A stretch of 64,000 nucleotides of DNA from Phycisphaeraceae bacterium. Lineage in GTDB: Bacteria; Planctomycetota; Phycisphaerae; Phycisphaerales; Phycisphaeraceae. The translations under genes and the position numbers were made by a program. Positions 26,646 to 33,710 of the stretch are shown piece by piece (position 1 is the first letter of the stretch; each line of letters begins with the position of its first letter). The notes under the pieces are model-generated. The model had not been told where the DNA came from and did no database searches. It saw nothing but the letters and a program-made list of their open reading frames with translations. The stretch is from the NCBI GenBank assembly GCA_028277745.1, contig JANQFR010000079.1, forward strand, positions 105,946 through 169,945, read 5' to 3'.

Positions 26646-27235
26646 CGATCGGCACTCCATGCGGCGTGATGGGAAACGATCCCGACAACGCCGGCAACTG
26701 CAACAACTCGTTAAACCGGACGGCGCTCCATGCCGATCCTCGTCGCACACGGTTTCCTCGGGCGCATCCTTCCGGTTCTCGAAATGAATCCGGCAGCCGT
26801 CGGGGTCCGACAGCGGGGCGCCCCATATCGAAACCCCGCTCGGCGCGCCGTAATCCGCTCAGCCGCATACCACTGTAAAACCCCGGACACACCCATCTCT
26901 CCCGTTTCAGGGCGCCTTTCGTCCGTGCAGGGCCCTGATCAAATCTACACATATATTAGGATATTGTTTGGATAAAGTCAAGCCGGTCGTCGTATGGCGT
27001 CGCCGACGTGGTTTTTGAGATTTCATTTTTTTAATTGTGATTTTGGCTGGATTTTTCTTTGAGGCAATAGCAACTCTTTGTTAACCTTTAATTCAATCAG
27101 GCGGGGGGGGAGGGGCGACACTTTTTTTGGACCCGCCGAGACGGAACAAAGACCGCTCCGCAAGGACGCGGCGACATGTCTTTGTGATTTGTTGCGTCAG
27201 GGTAGCTATCTCATCATCCGGATCAAGGGGAAAGC
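26646..27235. other. Gene-remnant region with an AT-rich patch
   Basis: No intact gene is seen in these 590 bp. It contains the VOC-like remnant at 26748-26858 and an AT-richer patch from about 26940 to 27110, unlike the surrounding GC-rich sequence. The patch may hold promoters, but none was assigned. Confidence 0.45.
26748..26858 (-). pseudogene. Remnant of a VOC/glyoxalase-like gene (3' part)
   Basis: On the minus strand the frame after the TGA at 26861-26859 reads SIWGAPLSDPDGCRIHFENR, which matches the C-terminal strand pattern of VOC metalloenzymes (DPDGxRIHFE). There is no start codon and no N-terminal half in this frame. It is most likely a decayed fragment. The call rests on one motif only. 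Confidence 0.35.
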
Positions 27236-27421
27236 ATGCAACGCCAAGCCTCCTCCTTCCGCACGCCCGACCGAGCGCTGCACTTGACCATCGCCGACCT
27301 CTTGGCCGACCCGGCGCTGGACCAAGACGCCTGTTTCTCTATGGGGGGTGGCGGCAACGACGATTTAAAAGCTTTCCCGGCAACGGCTGAAGACCACATG
27401 ATTCTTATCGCATCGAGCTAG
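27236..27421 (+). pseudogene. Remnant related to the downstream PEP-CTERM gene
   Basis: A 61-codon frame whose middle part LLADPALDQDACFSMGGGGN resembles SLIAAGDALGQDAYFSLEGD at the signal-cleavage region of the gene at 27565. The DNA also matches there (CCAAGACGCCTGTTTCTC against CCAGGACGCCTACTTCTC). After this the frame loses similarity and stops. It looks like a truncated, decayed paralogue of the DVUA0089-type gene. Confidence 0.4.
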
Positions 27422-27509
27422 GTCTTTCGATCGATCAGTGCCGCGGCCCAGGTGGGAACTGAATTCTGGGGTCGCGTAAACAAACCAGGTTTGTTTGTGA
27501 AACGGAATG

Positions 27510-27567
27510 GCCGCGTCCGGTGCGCGGTCGCTGCGCCCTCACCCTTGCAATGAGAGACAGGTCCATG
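27510..27567 (+). repeat. 58-bp direct repeat, left copy
   Basis: The sequence from GCCGCGTCCGGTGCGCGG to GTCCATG recurs at 29531-29588 with a few mismatches. It includes the leader and start codon of the PEP-CTERM gene. Confidence 0.85.
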
Positions 27568-29523
27568 GCGACACTCCCGACAAACGTGACAACCGTCCAC
27601 ACCCGCGCCCGCACACTCGCCCCGTGGGTCGCCGCCTCGCTCATCGCCGCCGGCGACGCCCTGGGCCAGGACGCCTACTTCTCCCTGGAGGGCGACTTCA
27701 ACGCCGTCGGCGACCAGCACGACTTCTTCTTCAACCTGTCGCGCAGCGTCGACAGCCGCGAGACGCTGCGGTTCCAGACGTTCGCCCACCAAGGCGGGAC
27801 CAACGCCGCCGGCGACGCCATCGCCGCCGGCGGGATCGACTCGATCCTCGCGCTGCATGACAGCGGCGACAACCCGCACGGGATCAACGACGATTTTGAC
27901 ACCGTCAACCACGGCAGGGACTCCCTGCTCTCCTGGCCGGGCTTCGCCCCCAACCCGGGGGGCAACGACACCCCGTTGAACCCCGACCCGCTCCCGGCCG
28001 CCAGCTACCGCCTCGAGCTGGCCGCGTTCGCCGGCGACACCGGCCCGTGGGCGGTGGACCTGGTAGGCCCGGCCAACGCGCTGACCTTCACCGGCGCCGC
28101 GGCCGTGGGCTCAAGCACGATCGACACCCTCAAGTTCGGCACAACCGGCGGGGGGACCGACGCCGCGGCCTTCAACCTCGTCAGCGGCACGCTGGCCCTG
28201 CAGGGAAACCTGATCGTCGCCAACACCGGACACGCCGCGATGACCCTCAGCGCCGGCGCCCGGATGTCCAACACCAACGGCGCCATCGGTTACGACGCCC
28301 GCTCGACGGGCACGGTCACGGTGACCGGCCCCGAATCGCTCTGGACCAACACCGGCGCCCTGATCGTCGGCAACGCAGGAATCGCGACGCTCAACATCCT
28401 CAGCGGCGGACAGGTCACCGTCGGCGGGACCACGGCCATCGGCGCCCACGGCGCGGTCAACCTCAACGGCGGGACCTTCGACTTCGGCCAGACCACCCTC
28501 GACACGTTCAGGCGTTTCAACTACGTCAGCGGCGCACTCGTTGGCGACGTCACCAGCAACGAGGTCGTCACCGCCAGCGGCCTCCCATCGTTCCCGTCGG
28601 CCGTCGACTTCTCCCGGGCCCACCTGGTCAACTCGGGCACGATCCTGGGCTCCACCACCTTCAGCCCCATCGCGCTGAACCTCCGCAACACCGCCGCCGG
28701 CGAGGTCAACGCCCTCACCGGCGAACGTGTGTTCTTCCAGGGCCCGAACAACATCAACGACGGCCGGATCAACCTGGCCGGCGGGGAGGTCCGCTTCACC
28801 CAGAAGCTCACCAATAACGCCGGCGGGGTCGTCACCGGCAACGGCGCGCTGCGCGCCGACGGCGGGACGACCAACAACGGGACCATGGCCTTCAGCGCCA
28901 CCGCCAACGTTTTCGGCGACGTGACCAACAACGCCTCGGGCCTGATCGTCTCCGCCGGCGGGACGACCACCTTCTTCGACGACGTGACCAACAGCGGTGA
29001 GATCCGCACCGCGGTCAACAGCTTCACCGTCTACTTCGGCTCCCTCAGCGGCAACGGCGACACCGGCCCCGGCACGGTCATCATCGAGAGCGACCTCACC
29101 CCCGGCTTCAGCCCAGGCCTCGCCGCCTTCGGCGGGGACCTGCAGTTCGGCGACGCCGCCTCGCTCCAGATCGAACTCGCCGGCCTGAGCCCCGGCGCCG
29201 AGCACGACCGGATCACCGTCGCCGGCGACGCCGACCTCAAGGGCCTGCTCGACGTGGCGCTGCTCGGCGGCTTCACCCTCGACCTCAACCAACAGTTCGA
29301 CATCATCGATGTGGAAGGCGCCCGCGCCGGAACATTCGACGGCCTCAACGAAGGCGGCCTCGTCGGCAACTTCGGCGGGACCGACCTGTTCATCACCTAC
29401 GCGGCCGGAGACGGCAACGACGTGGCGCTGTTCACCATCCCCGAGCCGGCCACGCTCGTGCTGCTGGGACTGGGGATAATGGCGGCTTGGCCCCGAACCG
29501 GCGCCCAAGCACACGAGGGGTGA
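27565..29523 (+). CDS. PEP-CTERM protein with DVUA0089-like domain and autotransporter-like repeats
   Basis: A 652-residue secreted protein. After the signal peptide (ending AGDALG), QDAYFSLEGDFNAVGDQHDF opens a DVUA0089-type domain (to about residue 170). The middle part has beta-helix-like repeats with GGTFDFGQTTL, ILSGGQVTVGGTTAIGAHG and NAGGVVTGNGALRADGGTTN. The C-terminus is a PEP-CTERM signal (IPEPATLVLLGLGIMAAW). The final residues WPRTGAQAHEG are less basic than usual. The start at 27565 is supported because the leader is copied with its ATG at 29586. An alternative start is the ATG at 27550. It probably sits on the cell surface. Confidence 0.85.
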   Translation: MATLPTNVTTVHTRARTLAPWVAASLIAAGDALGQDAYFSLEGDFNAVGDQHDFFFNLSRSVDSRETLRFQTFAHQGGTNAAGDAIAAGGIDSILALHDSGDNPHGINDDFDTVNHGRDSLLSWPGFAPNPGGNDTPLNPDPLPAASYRLELAAFAGDTGPWAVDLVGPANALTFTGAAAVGSSTIDTLKFGTTGGGTDAAAFNLVSGTLALQGNLIVANTGHAAMTLSAGARMSNTNGAIGYDARSTGTVTVTGPESLWTNTGALIVGNAGIATLNILSGGQVTVGGTTAIGAHGAVNLNGGTFDFGQTTLDTFRRFNYVSGALVGDVTSNEVVTASGLPSFPSAVDFSRAHLVNSGTILGSTTFSPIALNLRNTAAGEVNALTGERVFFQGPNNINDGRINLAGGEVRFTQKLTNNAGGVVTGNGALRADGGTTNNGTMAFSATANVFGDVTNNASGLIVSAGGTTTFFDDVTNSGEIRTAVNSFTVYFGSLSGNGDTGPGTVIIESDLTPGFSPGLAAFGGDLQFGDAASLQIELAGLSPGAEHDRITVAGDADLKGLLDVALLGGFTLDLNQQFDIIDVEGARAGTFDGLNEGGLVGNFGGTDLFITYAAGDGNDVALFTIPEPATLVLLGLGIMAAWPRTGAQAHEG

Positions 29524-29530
29524 ACGATGC

Positions 29531-29588
29531 GCCGCGTCCGGTGCGCGGTCGCTGCGCCCTCACCCTTGAAAGGAGAGACAGGTCCATG
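29531..29588 (+). repeat. 58-bp direct repeat, right copy
   Basis: The second copy of the leader sequence at 27510-27567. It has AAAGGAGAG where the first copy has GCAATGAGAG, giving a better ribosome-binding site, and it is fused at GTCCATG to a fragment of mlaD. Confidence 0.85.
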
Positions 29589-29690
29589 CAGGCCCTGCTC
29601 GACGAGGCCTGCGGCGGCAAAAGCGTCTTCGGCCAGCTCCAACGCCTCCTCGAACGCTGGAAGGCCGAGGGCGTCGAGTTGTCACTGTAA
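29586..29690 (+). pseudogene. Partial duplicate of the mlaD 3' end
   Basis: A 34-codon frame (MQALLDEACGGKSVFGQLQR onward) that repeats the C-terminus of the MlaD protein with 24 residues removed. In the parent gene two copies of TCGGCCAGCTC lie 72 bp apart (26049 and 26121), and the fragment lacks exactly this interval, as expected from recombination between them. The reading frame is kept and a good ribosome-binding site precedes it, so a short peptide might still be made. The similarity continues past the stop through palindrome P2. Confidence 0.8.
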
Positions 29691-29712
29691 AACGCTGCCT
29701 GAAACCCGGCTC

Positions 29713-29737
29713 TAAGCCCCGCATGCGGGGCTCCGGC
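29713..29737. repeat. Palindromic repeat P2
   Basis: AGCCCCGCATGCGGGGCT (29715-29732) followed by CCGGCG. It was carried along with the mlaD fragment as a copy of P1. Confidence 0.8.
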
Positions 29738-29771
29738 GCTGTCGACGCCTGCGCTTTTCTTGTGATGCTTC

Positions 29772-30056
29772 TCACGGTTTAGCCGCGGGGCTTGCCCCAC
29801 GTAGCCTCGCCGCAAACAGCAACAGCAAAACAGCAACGAGGGCGGCCAACACGCTGGAAGTGATATAGGCAGACTGTTTGATAGTAAGGATTGTCGGATC
29901 TGAGTCGCCAAAAATCTTCACGTAGGCCGGGTCATAGAAAACCGCAATGACTACAAAGTGGCCGAAATACGCGAGGGTCCAGGCCAGACCAATCAGACCG
30001 ACAACCATGATCGTATGAAGAACATAATCCAGAGAACGTGGTGTGCGAATATGCAT
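29772..30056 (-). CDS. Small two-helix membrane protein (cassette-like)
   Basis: A 94-residue protein with two membrane segments (VLHTIMVVGLIGLAWTLAYF and ITSSVLAALVAVLLLLFAAR) and a short loop between them. The ATG at 30056 lies about 20 bp after the end of attC-like copy 9, the same spacing as in the plus-strand array; the longer TTG frame to 30092 enters the repeat. Function unknown. It is the last gene of the minus-strand cluster. Confidence 0.65.
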   Translation of the reverse strand: MHIRTPRSLDYVLHTIMVVGLIGLAWTLAYFGHFVVIAVFYDPAYVKIFGDSDPTILTIKQSAYITSSVLAALVAVLLLLFAARLRGASPAAKP

Positions 30057-30076
30057 CTGCCGACCAGTGTGAATCC

Positions 30077-30175
30077 GATGAGTTGCGATCAACAGTGAAA
30101 CGAGATGAACAAGTTTTGTCTACAACTCGATTGTATCTCGCGGACGCCGCCGGTCAACTGTAGCGGCAGTTAGAT
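30077..30175 (-). repeat. attC-like repeat copy 9
   Basis: On the minus strand it starts with ATCTAAC (RYYYAAC), followed by the core CAGTTGACCGGCGGCG, and ends near CGCAACTC. The right half has its own arm sequence, GAGTTG with CAACTC. It is about 99 bp long. Confidence 0.65.
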
Positions 30176-30177
30176 CC

Positions 30178-30208
30178 TAAGCCCCGCATGCGCATGCGGG
30201 GCTCCGGC
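30178..30208. repeat. Palindromic repeat P3
   Basis: A longer version, AGCCCCGCATGCGCATGCGGGGCT (24 bp; 30180-30203), then CCGGC. It lies between the stop of the gene at 30267 and attC-like copy 9. Confidence 0.8.
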
Positions 30209-30266
30209 GATATCGACGCACGCCACGCGCATCGGGGAGCAAGCTTGTTGCAGTTGCGCCATGCCG

Positions 30267-30596
30267 CTAAAGATCTCTCGGCTCAGGCAGAGGGTTGCGG
30301 CTGATCAAGCCCCATAAGGGCTTGCCGTCTTCAGACGCACGAGCGCCGATTTCGATCAACAGACGCTTGGTGGTCTCTTCATCCGCACCGATGACGTGCT
30401 GAAGCGTGTCGAATCGACGCCAGGTGTAATCCTCCGCCTTCAACATGTCGCGCAGCAGCCGCTTCCTGGGCTCATCTTTCCTGGCCGCGTCGCGCTGCTT
30501 GAGCCAATGGAGAAAAAAGTTGCCCGCAACCGTGATGACTGAGCCGATCACGACCCCGGAAAGGCCGACGAGAGCGATGGCGATTTTTTCACTCAT
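30267..30596 (-). CDS. Conserved small membrane-anchored protein (cassette-like)
   Basis: A 109-residue protein. One N-terminal membrane helix (IALVGLSGVVIGSVITVAGN) is followed by a conserved soluble part (FLHWLKQRDAARKDEPRKRL, then VIGADEETTKRLLIEIGARA). From memory, proteins with this pattern occur widely in gamma-proteobacteria and often among integron cassettes; I cannot check this here. GAGG and TGAGG lie just upstream of the ATG at 30596. Copy 8 of the repeat lies directly upstream. Function unknown. Confidence 0.75.
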   Translation of the reverse strand: MSEKIAIALVGLSGVVIGSVITVAGNFFLHWLKQRDAARKDEPRKRLLRDMLKAEDYTWRRFDTLQHVIGADEETTKRLLIEIGARASEDGKPLWGLISRNPLPEPRDL

Positions 30597-30610
30597 GGGG
30601 ACGACCTCAC

Positions 30611-30673
30611 CTCAACGGGTCAACACGTTGTCCAACGCATACGCCGCCGGTCAACCGCAACCGACGGTCAGGA
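30611..30673 (-). repeat. attC-like repeat copy 8 (63 bp)
   Basis: On the minus strand it begins TCCTGAC at the stop codon of the upstream gene, carries GCGGTTGACCGGCGGCG flanked by CCGTCGG/CCGGCGG arms, and ends CCGTTGAG. Its start overlaps the TGA stop of the P-loop gene. It has the left core but a short right half. Confidence 0.65.
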
Positions 30674-31222
30674 ACCGTACGCCGCCAGGAACCGCTTGAG
30701 TTCACGGGGCGACCGGATGTGATACACGTGGCGGCCCGAACGGTATGACTCGATGACCCGCAGCAGTTTGGGACGCGCGTCACGATGGATCCGCCAGATC
30801 ATCTTCAAGAGCTTGCCGGTCATGGGCAGCATGGGGCAGCCGTCCACGAAGTCGGGCCTTGGACGGAAAAGGCACATGAACTGACGCTTGATCGCCCACC
30901 AGTAGTGAACCCAGAGCGGGTGATCAACCCAGACGATGGTGTCCGCGGCCTCGAATCGGCGATGGATCGACTCCCAGGACGCAAAGCCATCGATGATCCA
31001 GCGATCGGACGCGATCAACGCGTCGTGCCGCCGATCAAACTCCGCCTTCCCGGTCGGCTTCCAGCCCGGATTCCATTGCAACCGGTCAAGCTGGTGGAGC
31101 GGCAGCCCCTTGGCCCGGCTTAGCCGTTTGGACGCGGTGGACTTGCCGCCCGCGGCGTTTCCGATGATCGCGATACGCTTGCCCAACTTGATGCTCCCGA
31201 CGCGAAACACCCCCCGGAACAT
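30668..31222 (-). CDS. FlaR-like P-loop kinase (cassette-like)
   Basis: A 184-residue P-loop protein similar to adenylate-kinase-like DNA topology modulation (FlaR) proteins. Walker A reads IIGNAAGGKST. LHQLDRLQWNPGWKPT is the family signature, and DRWIIDGFASWESIHRRFEA follows. The C-terminus YHIRSPRELKRFLAAYGS is also typical. The true substrate of the family is unclear. The ATG at 31222 has GAGGAGGG eleven bases upstream. The gene lies between copies 7 and 8 of the repeat, and its stop lies in copy 8. Confidence 0.8.
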   Translation of the reverse strand: MFRGVFRVGSIKLGKRIAIIGNAAGGKSTASKRLSRAKGLPLHQLDRLQWNPGWKPTGKAEFDRRHDALIASDRWIIDGFASWESIHRRFEAADTIVWVDHPLWVHYWWAIKRQFMCLFRPRPDFVDGCPMLPMTGKLLKMIWRIHRDARPKLLRVIESYRSGRHVYHIRSPRELKRFLAAYGS

Positions 31223-31235
31223 CCCCGGAACACCC

Positions 31236-31328
31236 TCCTCACCGACCGCCCAAGAGTACGAACGGCCAAACCGACAAAGCTATTGTCCATCGCCAGCCGG
31301 TCCGGTCAACCGTGACCGGCGGCCGTGC
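31236..31328 (-). repeat. attC-like repeat copy 7
   Basis: On the minus strand the core reads CACGGTTGACCGG, then GATGGACAATAG, then a right half with TGTCGGTTTGGCCG and TGGGCGGTCGGTGAGG. The left box is degenerate (GCACGGC) because it is part of a coding sequence. The inner arms CCGGT/ACCGG are perfect. Confidence 0.65.
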
Positions 31329-31570
31329 GCCAACTGGTCAAGTTCCTTTCTCGTTGCAAACGCCGTCCGAATAAACGCGTTGCCAATCACCAAACCCGGC
31401 AGGAAAACCACGAAAGCCAACACGGCCAGGAAGAACATGATGAGCCCAGAGCCGCGCACGGCGGGGAAGAGATACGTGATGCCCCAGACGATCACGACGG
31501 CGAGCGCGGTGAATACCGCGCAGAACGCAACACCTGTAATCAATAGAACTATCCTGTCGAGTCGGGGCAC
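31280..31570 (-). CDS. Small two-helix membrane protein with repeat-encoded tail (cassette-like)
   Basis: A 96-residue protein with two membrane helices (IVLLITGVAFCAVFTALAVV and GLIMFFLAVLAFVVFLPGLV). The last residues, GRRSRLTGPAGDGQ, are encoded by attC-like copy 7, and the stop TAG lies in its GGACAATAG segment. The start is GTG at 31570 with AGGTGA seven bases upstream. The gene at 62539 ends in the same way (NRRLRLTGGDRDGQ). Function unknown. Confidence 0.7.
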   Translation of the reverse strand: MPRLDRIVLLITGVAFCAVFTALAVVIVWGITYLFPAVRGSGLIMFFLAVLAFVVFLPGLVIGNAFIRTAFATRKELDQLAHGRRSRLTGPAGDGQ

Positions 31571-31743
31571 TTGTCGGTCACCTGCCGATCATCGGAATCG
31601 TCGCCGGGCGGGCATCCAAGTTCAAAACAGCCCCATTGTCCATCACCGACGTCGCGGATCAAGAAACCGCGAAGAAGCCCGAGGGTAACGCTGCCCCAGT
31701 CCCGTCCAGCGAGTCCGTTGCACGTGTTGGGGAGGCTTGACAA
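31549..31743 (-). CDS. Possible small protein, weakly supported
   Basis: A 64-codon frame from a TTG. Its C-terminal half, GFLIRDVGDGQWGCFELGCP, reads like a folded domain, but the segment GGTGATGGACAATGGGG also resembles the left half of the attC-like repeat. It may be coding, a degenerate repeat or both. It overlaps the start of the next gene by 22 bases. No good ribosome-binding site was seen. Confidence 0.25.
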   Translation of the reverse strand: MSSLPNTCNGLAGRDWGSVTLGLLRGFLIRDVGDGQWGCFELGCPPGDDSDDRQVTDKCPDSTG

Positions 31744-31819
31744 ATTGCTATCAAAAACCTAACATATAGAGCGTTGCGTGACGCTTGCTCTTTGACAACT
31801 TGATCATTCATCGATGGCT

Positions 31820-31921
31820 CCGGCTGGGATGAGCGGAGAGCCGGGAAGGACAGAAAGACAGACATCAAACCGATGTCTTTCCGGGCTTATGCTCCTTCTG
31901 ACTTTCCGCTCATCCCGCCGG
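31820..31921. repeat. Long imperfect inverted repeat of about 100 bp
   Basis: The outer arms are GGGATGAGCGGA (31826-31837) and TCCGCTCATCCC (31905-31916), extended by GCCGG with a one-base bulge. The inner part pairs ACATC with GATGT around AAACC, plus a CCGGGAA/TTTCCGGG portion. As RNA or single-stranded DNA it would form one long hairpin. It contains no ORF. Confidence 0.7.
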
Positions 31922-31969
31922 GGCCGTGCGCAGATCGAGGGAGGGGGAGGGGGAGGGCGCTGCGGCCAT

Positions 31970-31992
31970 GAAAAAACCCACCTCGCGGTGGG
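31970..31992 (-). terminator. Terminator downstream of tRNA-Leu
   Basis: On the minus strand CCCACC, loop GCGA, GGTGGG, then TTTTTT, 5 bp after the tRNA 3' end. Confidence 0.8.
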
Positions 31993-31996
31993 CCAA

Positions 31997-32080
31997 TGCC
32001 CGTGACAGGACTCGAACCTGTACCCGATTGCTCGGACCGCCACCTGAAGACGGCGCGTCTGCCAATTCCGCCACACGGGC
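31997..32080 (-). tRNA. tRNA-Leu (anticodon CAG)
   Basis: An 84-nt class II tRNA. The acceptor stem is GCCCGTG with CACGGGC and discriminator A. The anticodon stem is CCGTC/GGCGG around the loop TTCAGGT, giving the anticodon CAG. A variable arm is present, and the T-arm is ACAGGTTCGAGTCCTGT. CCA is not encoded. It separates the minus-strand cassette cluster from hslV. Confidence 0.95.
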
Positions 32081-32112
32081 TGCGTGGAGCGAGGTAGTGT
32101 AACACACGCGGC

Positions 32113-32676
32113 CTACAACTCAATCGCGGTCACATTCGTGTTGGAGTAGATGCACAACTCGCCGGCGATCGCCATGGCGTTCTCGCAGATGTCCAGCGGC
32201 GCCTGCTCGGTGTGCTCGAGCAGGGCCCGGGCGGCGGACGTGGCGTAGACCCCGCCCGACCCGATGCCGAGGATGCCGTCGGACGGCTCGATCACGTCGC
32301 CGGTGCCCGACACCAGCAGGCTCACCTGCCGGTCGGCGACCACCAGCAGGCTCTCGAGCCGCCGCAGGATCCGGTCGGTCCGCCACTGCTTGGCCAGCTC
32401 GACCGCGGCCCGGGTCACGTTGGCGGGCGAGTCCTTGAGGTGGCCCTCGAACTTCTCCAGCAGCGCGAACGCGTCCGCCGCGGCGCCGGCGAAGCCCACC
32501 AGCACGCCCGAGCCGTCGGCGCCGAAGCCCTCCAGCTTGCGGACCTTCTTCGCGTCCGCCTTGGCGACCGTGTTCTGCATCGTCACCTGGCCGTCCCCGG
32601 CGATCGCGACCTCGCCGCCCCGGCGGACCGACAGCACGGTCGTCGAACGGATGTCTGACTTCTTCATGGCGGGCAT
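32113..32676 (-). CDS. hslV: ATP-dependent protease subunit HslV
   Basis: A 187-residue peptidase of the HslUV (ClpQY) protease. The catalytic N-terminal Thr lies in [20 protein letters not shown], and later blocks [18 protein letters not shown] and [20 protein letters not shown] match the family. Thr12 (or Thr13) would become the N-terminus after removal of an 11-residue leader, longer than in E. coli, where only Met is removed. Starts at 32676 or 32667 are both possible. The ATPase gene hslU is not adjacent. It is divergent from rsmH with only 20 bp between the starts. Confidence 0.93.
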   Translation of the reverse strand: MPAMKKSDIRSTTVLSVRRGGEVAIAGDGQVTMQNTVAKADAKKVRKLEGFGADGSGVLVGFAGAAADAFALLEKFEGHLKDSPANVTRAAVELAKQWRTDRILRRLESLLVVADRQVSLLVSGTGDVIEPSDGILGIGSGGVYATSAARALLEHTEQAPLDICENAMAIAGELCIYSNTNVTAIEL

Positions 32677-32696
32677 TGTAGTGATATAACCCTGCG

Positions 32697-33596
32697 GTGA
32701 ACGAGACCGGCCACATCCCCGTCCTGCCCCGGGCGGTCCTCGACGCGCTCGACCCGAAGCCGGGCCAGTCCGTCCTGGACGCCACCCTCGGCCGGGGGGG
32801 GCACGCGGCCCTGATCCTCCCCCGGATCGCCAACGGCGGGCGGTACATCGGCCTGGACCTCGACCCGGCCAACGCGGCGTTCAGCCAACAGCGCCTGGCG
32901 CCCCTGGCCGAGCAGCACGGCGTCGTGCTGGAGGTGATCCGGTCGAACTTCGCCGCCGCCCCCGCGGCCCTGGGGGGCGAGCGGGTCGACCTGCTGCTGG
33001 CGGACCTGGGGTTCGCCTCCAACCAGATGGACGACCCGGCCCGGGGGCTGGCGTTCAGCCAGGAGGGCCCGCTGGACATGCGGCTGGACCCCGACGCCCC
33101 CGACTCGGCGGCGGACCTGGTCAATTCGTTGCCCGAGCAGGAGTTGGCCGACCTGATTTACGGGCTGGGCGAGGAGCGGCTGAGCCGGCGGATCGCGCGA
33201 AAAATTGTCGAGCAACGCCGCCGGTCGCCGATCCAAACCACAGTAGAGCTTGCCCGGATCGTGCGCCAGGCGTACGGGCCTCGGGCCGGCCGGTCGCGGA
33301 TCGACCCCGCCACGCGGACCTTCATGGCGCTGCGGATCGCGGTGAACGGCGAACTGGACGCCCTCGATCAGCTGCTGGCCGACCTGCCCGCGTTGCTGGC
33401 GCCGTCGGGGCGCGTCGGGATCATCAGCTTCCACTCGTTGGAGGACCGCCGGGTGAAACGGGCCTTCCTCGAGATGGAGCAAGAAGGCGGATTCGAGCGG
33501 CTGACCCGCAAGCCGATCACCGCCGAGCCGGATGAAGCCGCCGCCAACCCCCGCAGCCGGTCCGCCAAGCTCCGCGTCGCCCGGCGGCTGCCGTAA
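32697..33596 (+). CDS. rsmH: 16S rRNA (cytosine-1402-N4) methyltransferase
   Basis: A 299-residue RsmH (MraW). [13 protein letters not shown] starts the family pattern. [14 protein letters not shown] binds [16 protein letters not shown] is the second SAM block, and [13 protein letters not shown] and [14 protein letters not shown] are diagnostic. The start is GTG at 32697. It begins a short dcw-type cluster. The family usually heads division and cell-wall operons, and the genes that follow here (LysM, FtsL-like, FtsI) fit. Confidence 0.96.
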   Translation: MNETGHIPVLPRAVLDALDPKPGQSVLDATLGRGGHAALILPRIANGGRYIGLDLDPANAAFSQQRLAPLAEQHGVVLEVIRSNFAAAPAALGGERVDLLLADLGFASNQMDDPARGLAFSQEGPLDMRLDPDAPDSAADLVNSLPEQELADLIYGLGEERLSRRIARKIVEQRRRSPIQTTVELARIVRQAYGPRAGRSRIDPATRTFMALRIAVNGELDALDQLLADLPALLAPSGRVGIISFHSLEDRRVKRAFLEMEQEGGFERLTRKPITAEPDEAAANPRSRSAKLRVARRLP

Positions 33597-33710
33597 CGCC
33601 GCCGGTTTGTTTCACCGCTTCAAGGGCCGTTCTGATACACTCGACACCCACGCCGGCAAAGGATGATCGGCGACCCCGAGTGTGAGAACCCAGACACGGA
33701 CGATTGGGTC

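Noticed and set aside
30077..31328. attC-like copies as simple Rho-independent terminators
   Set aside because: They have no T tracts, they include a conserved unpaired core (GTTGACC), and they lie at fixed distances from the next start codon.
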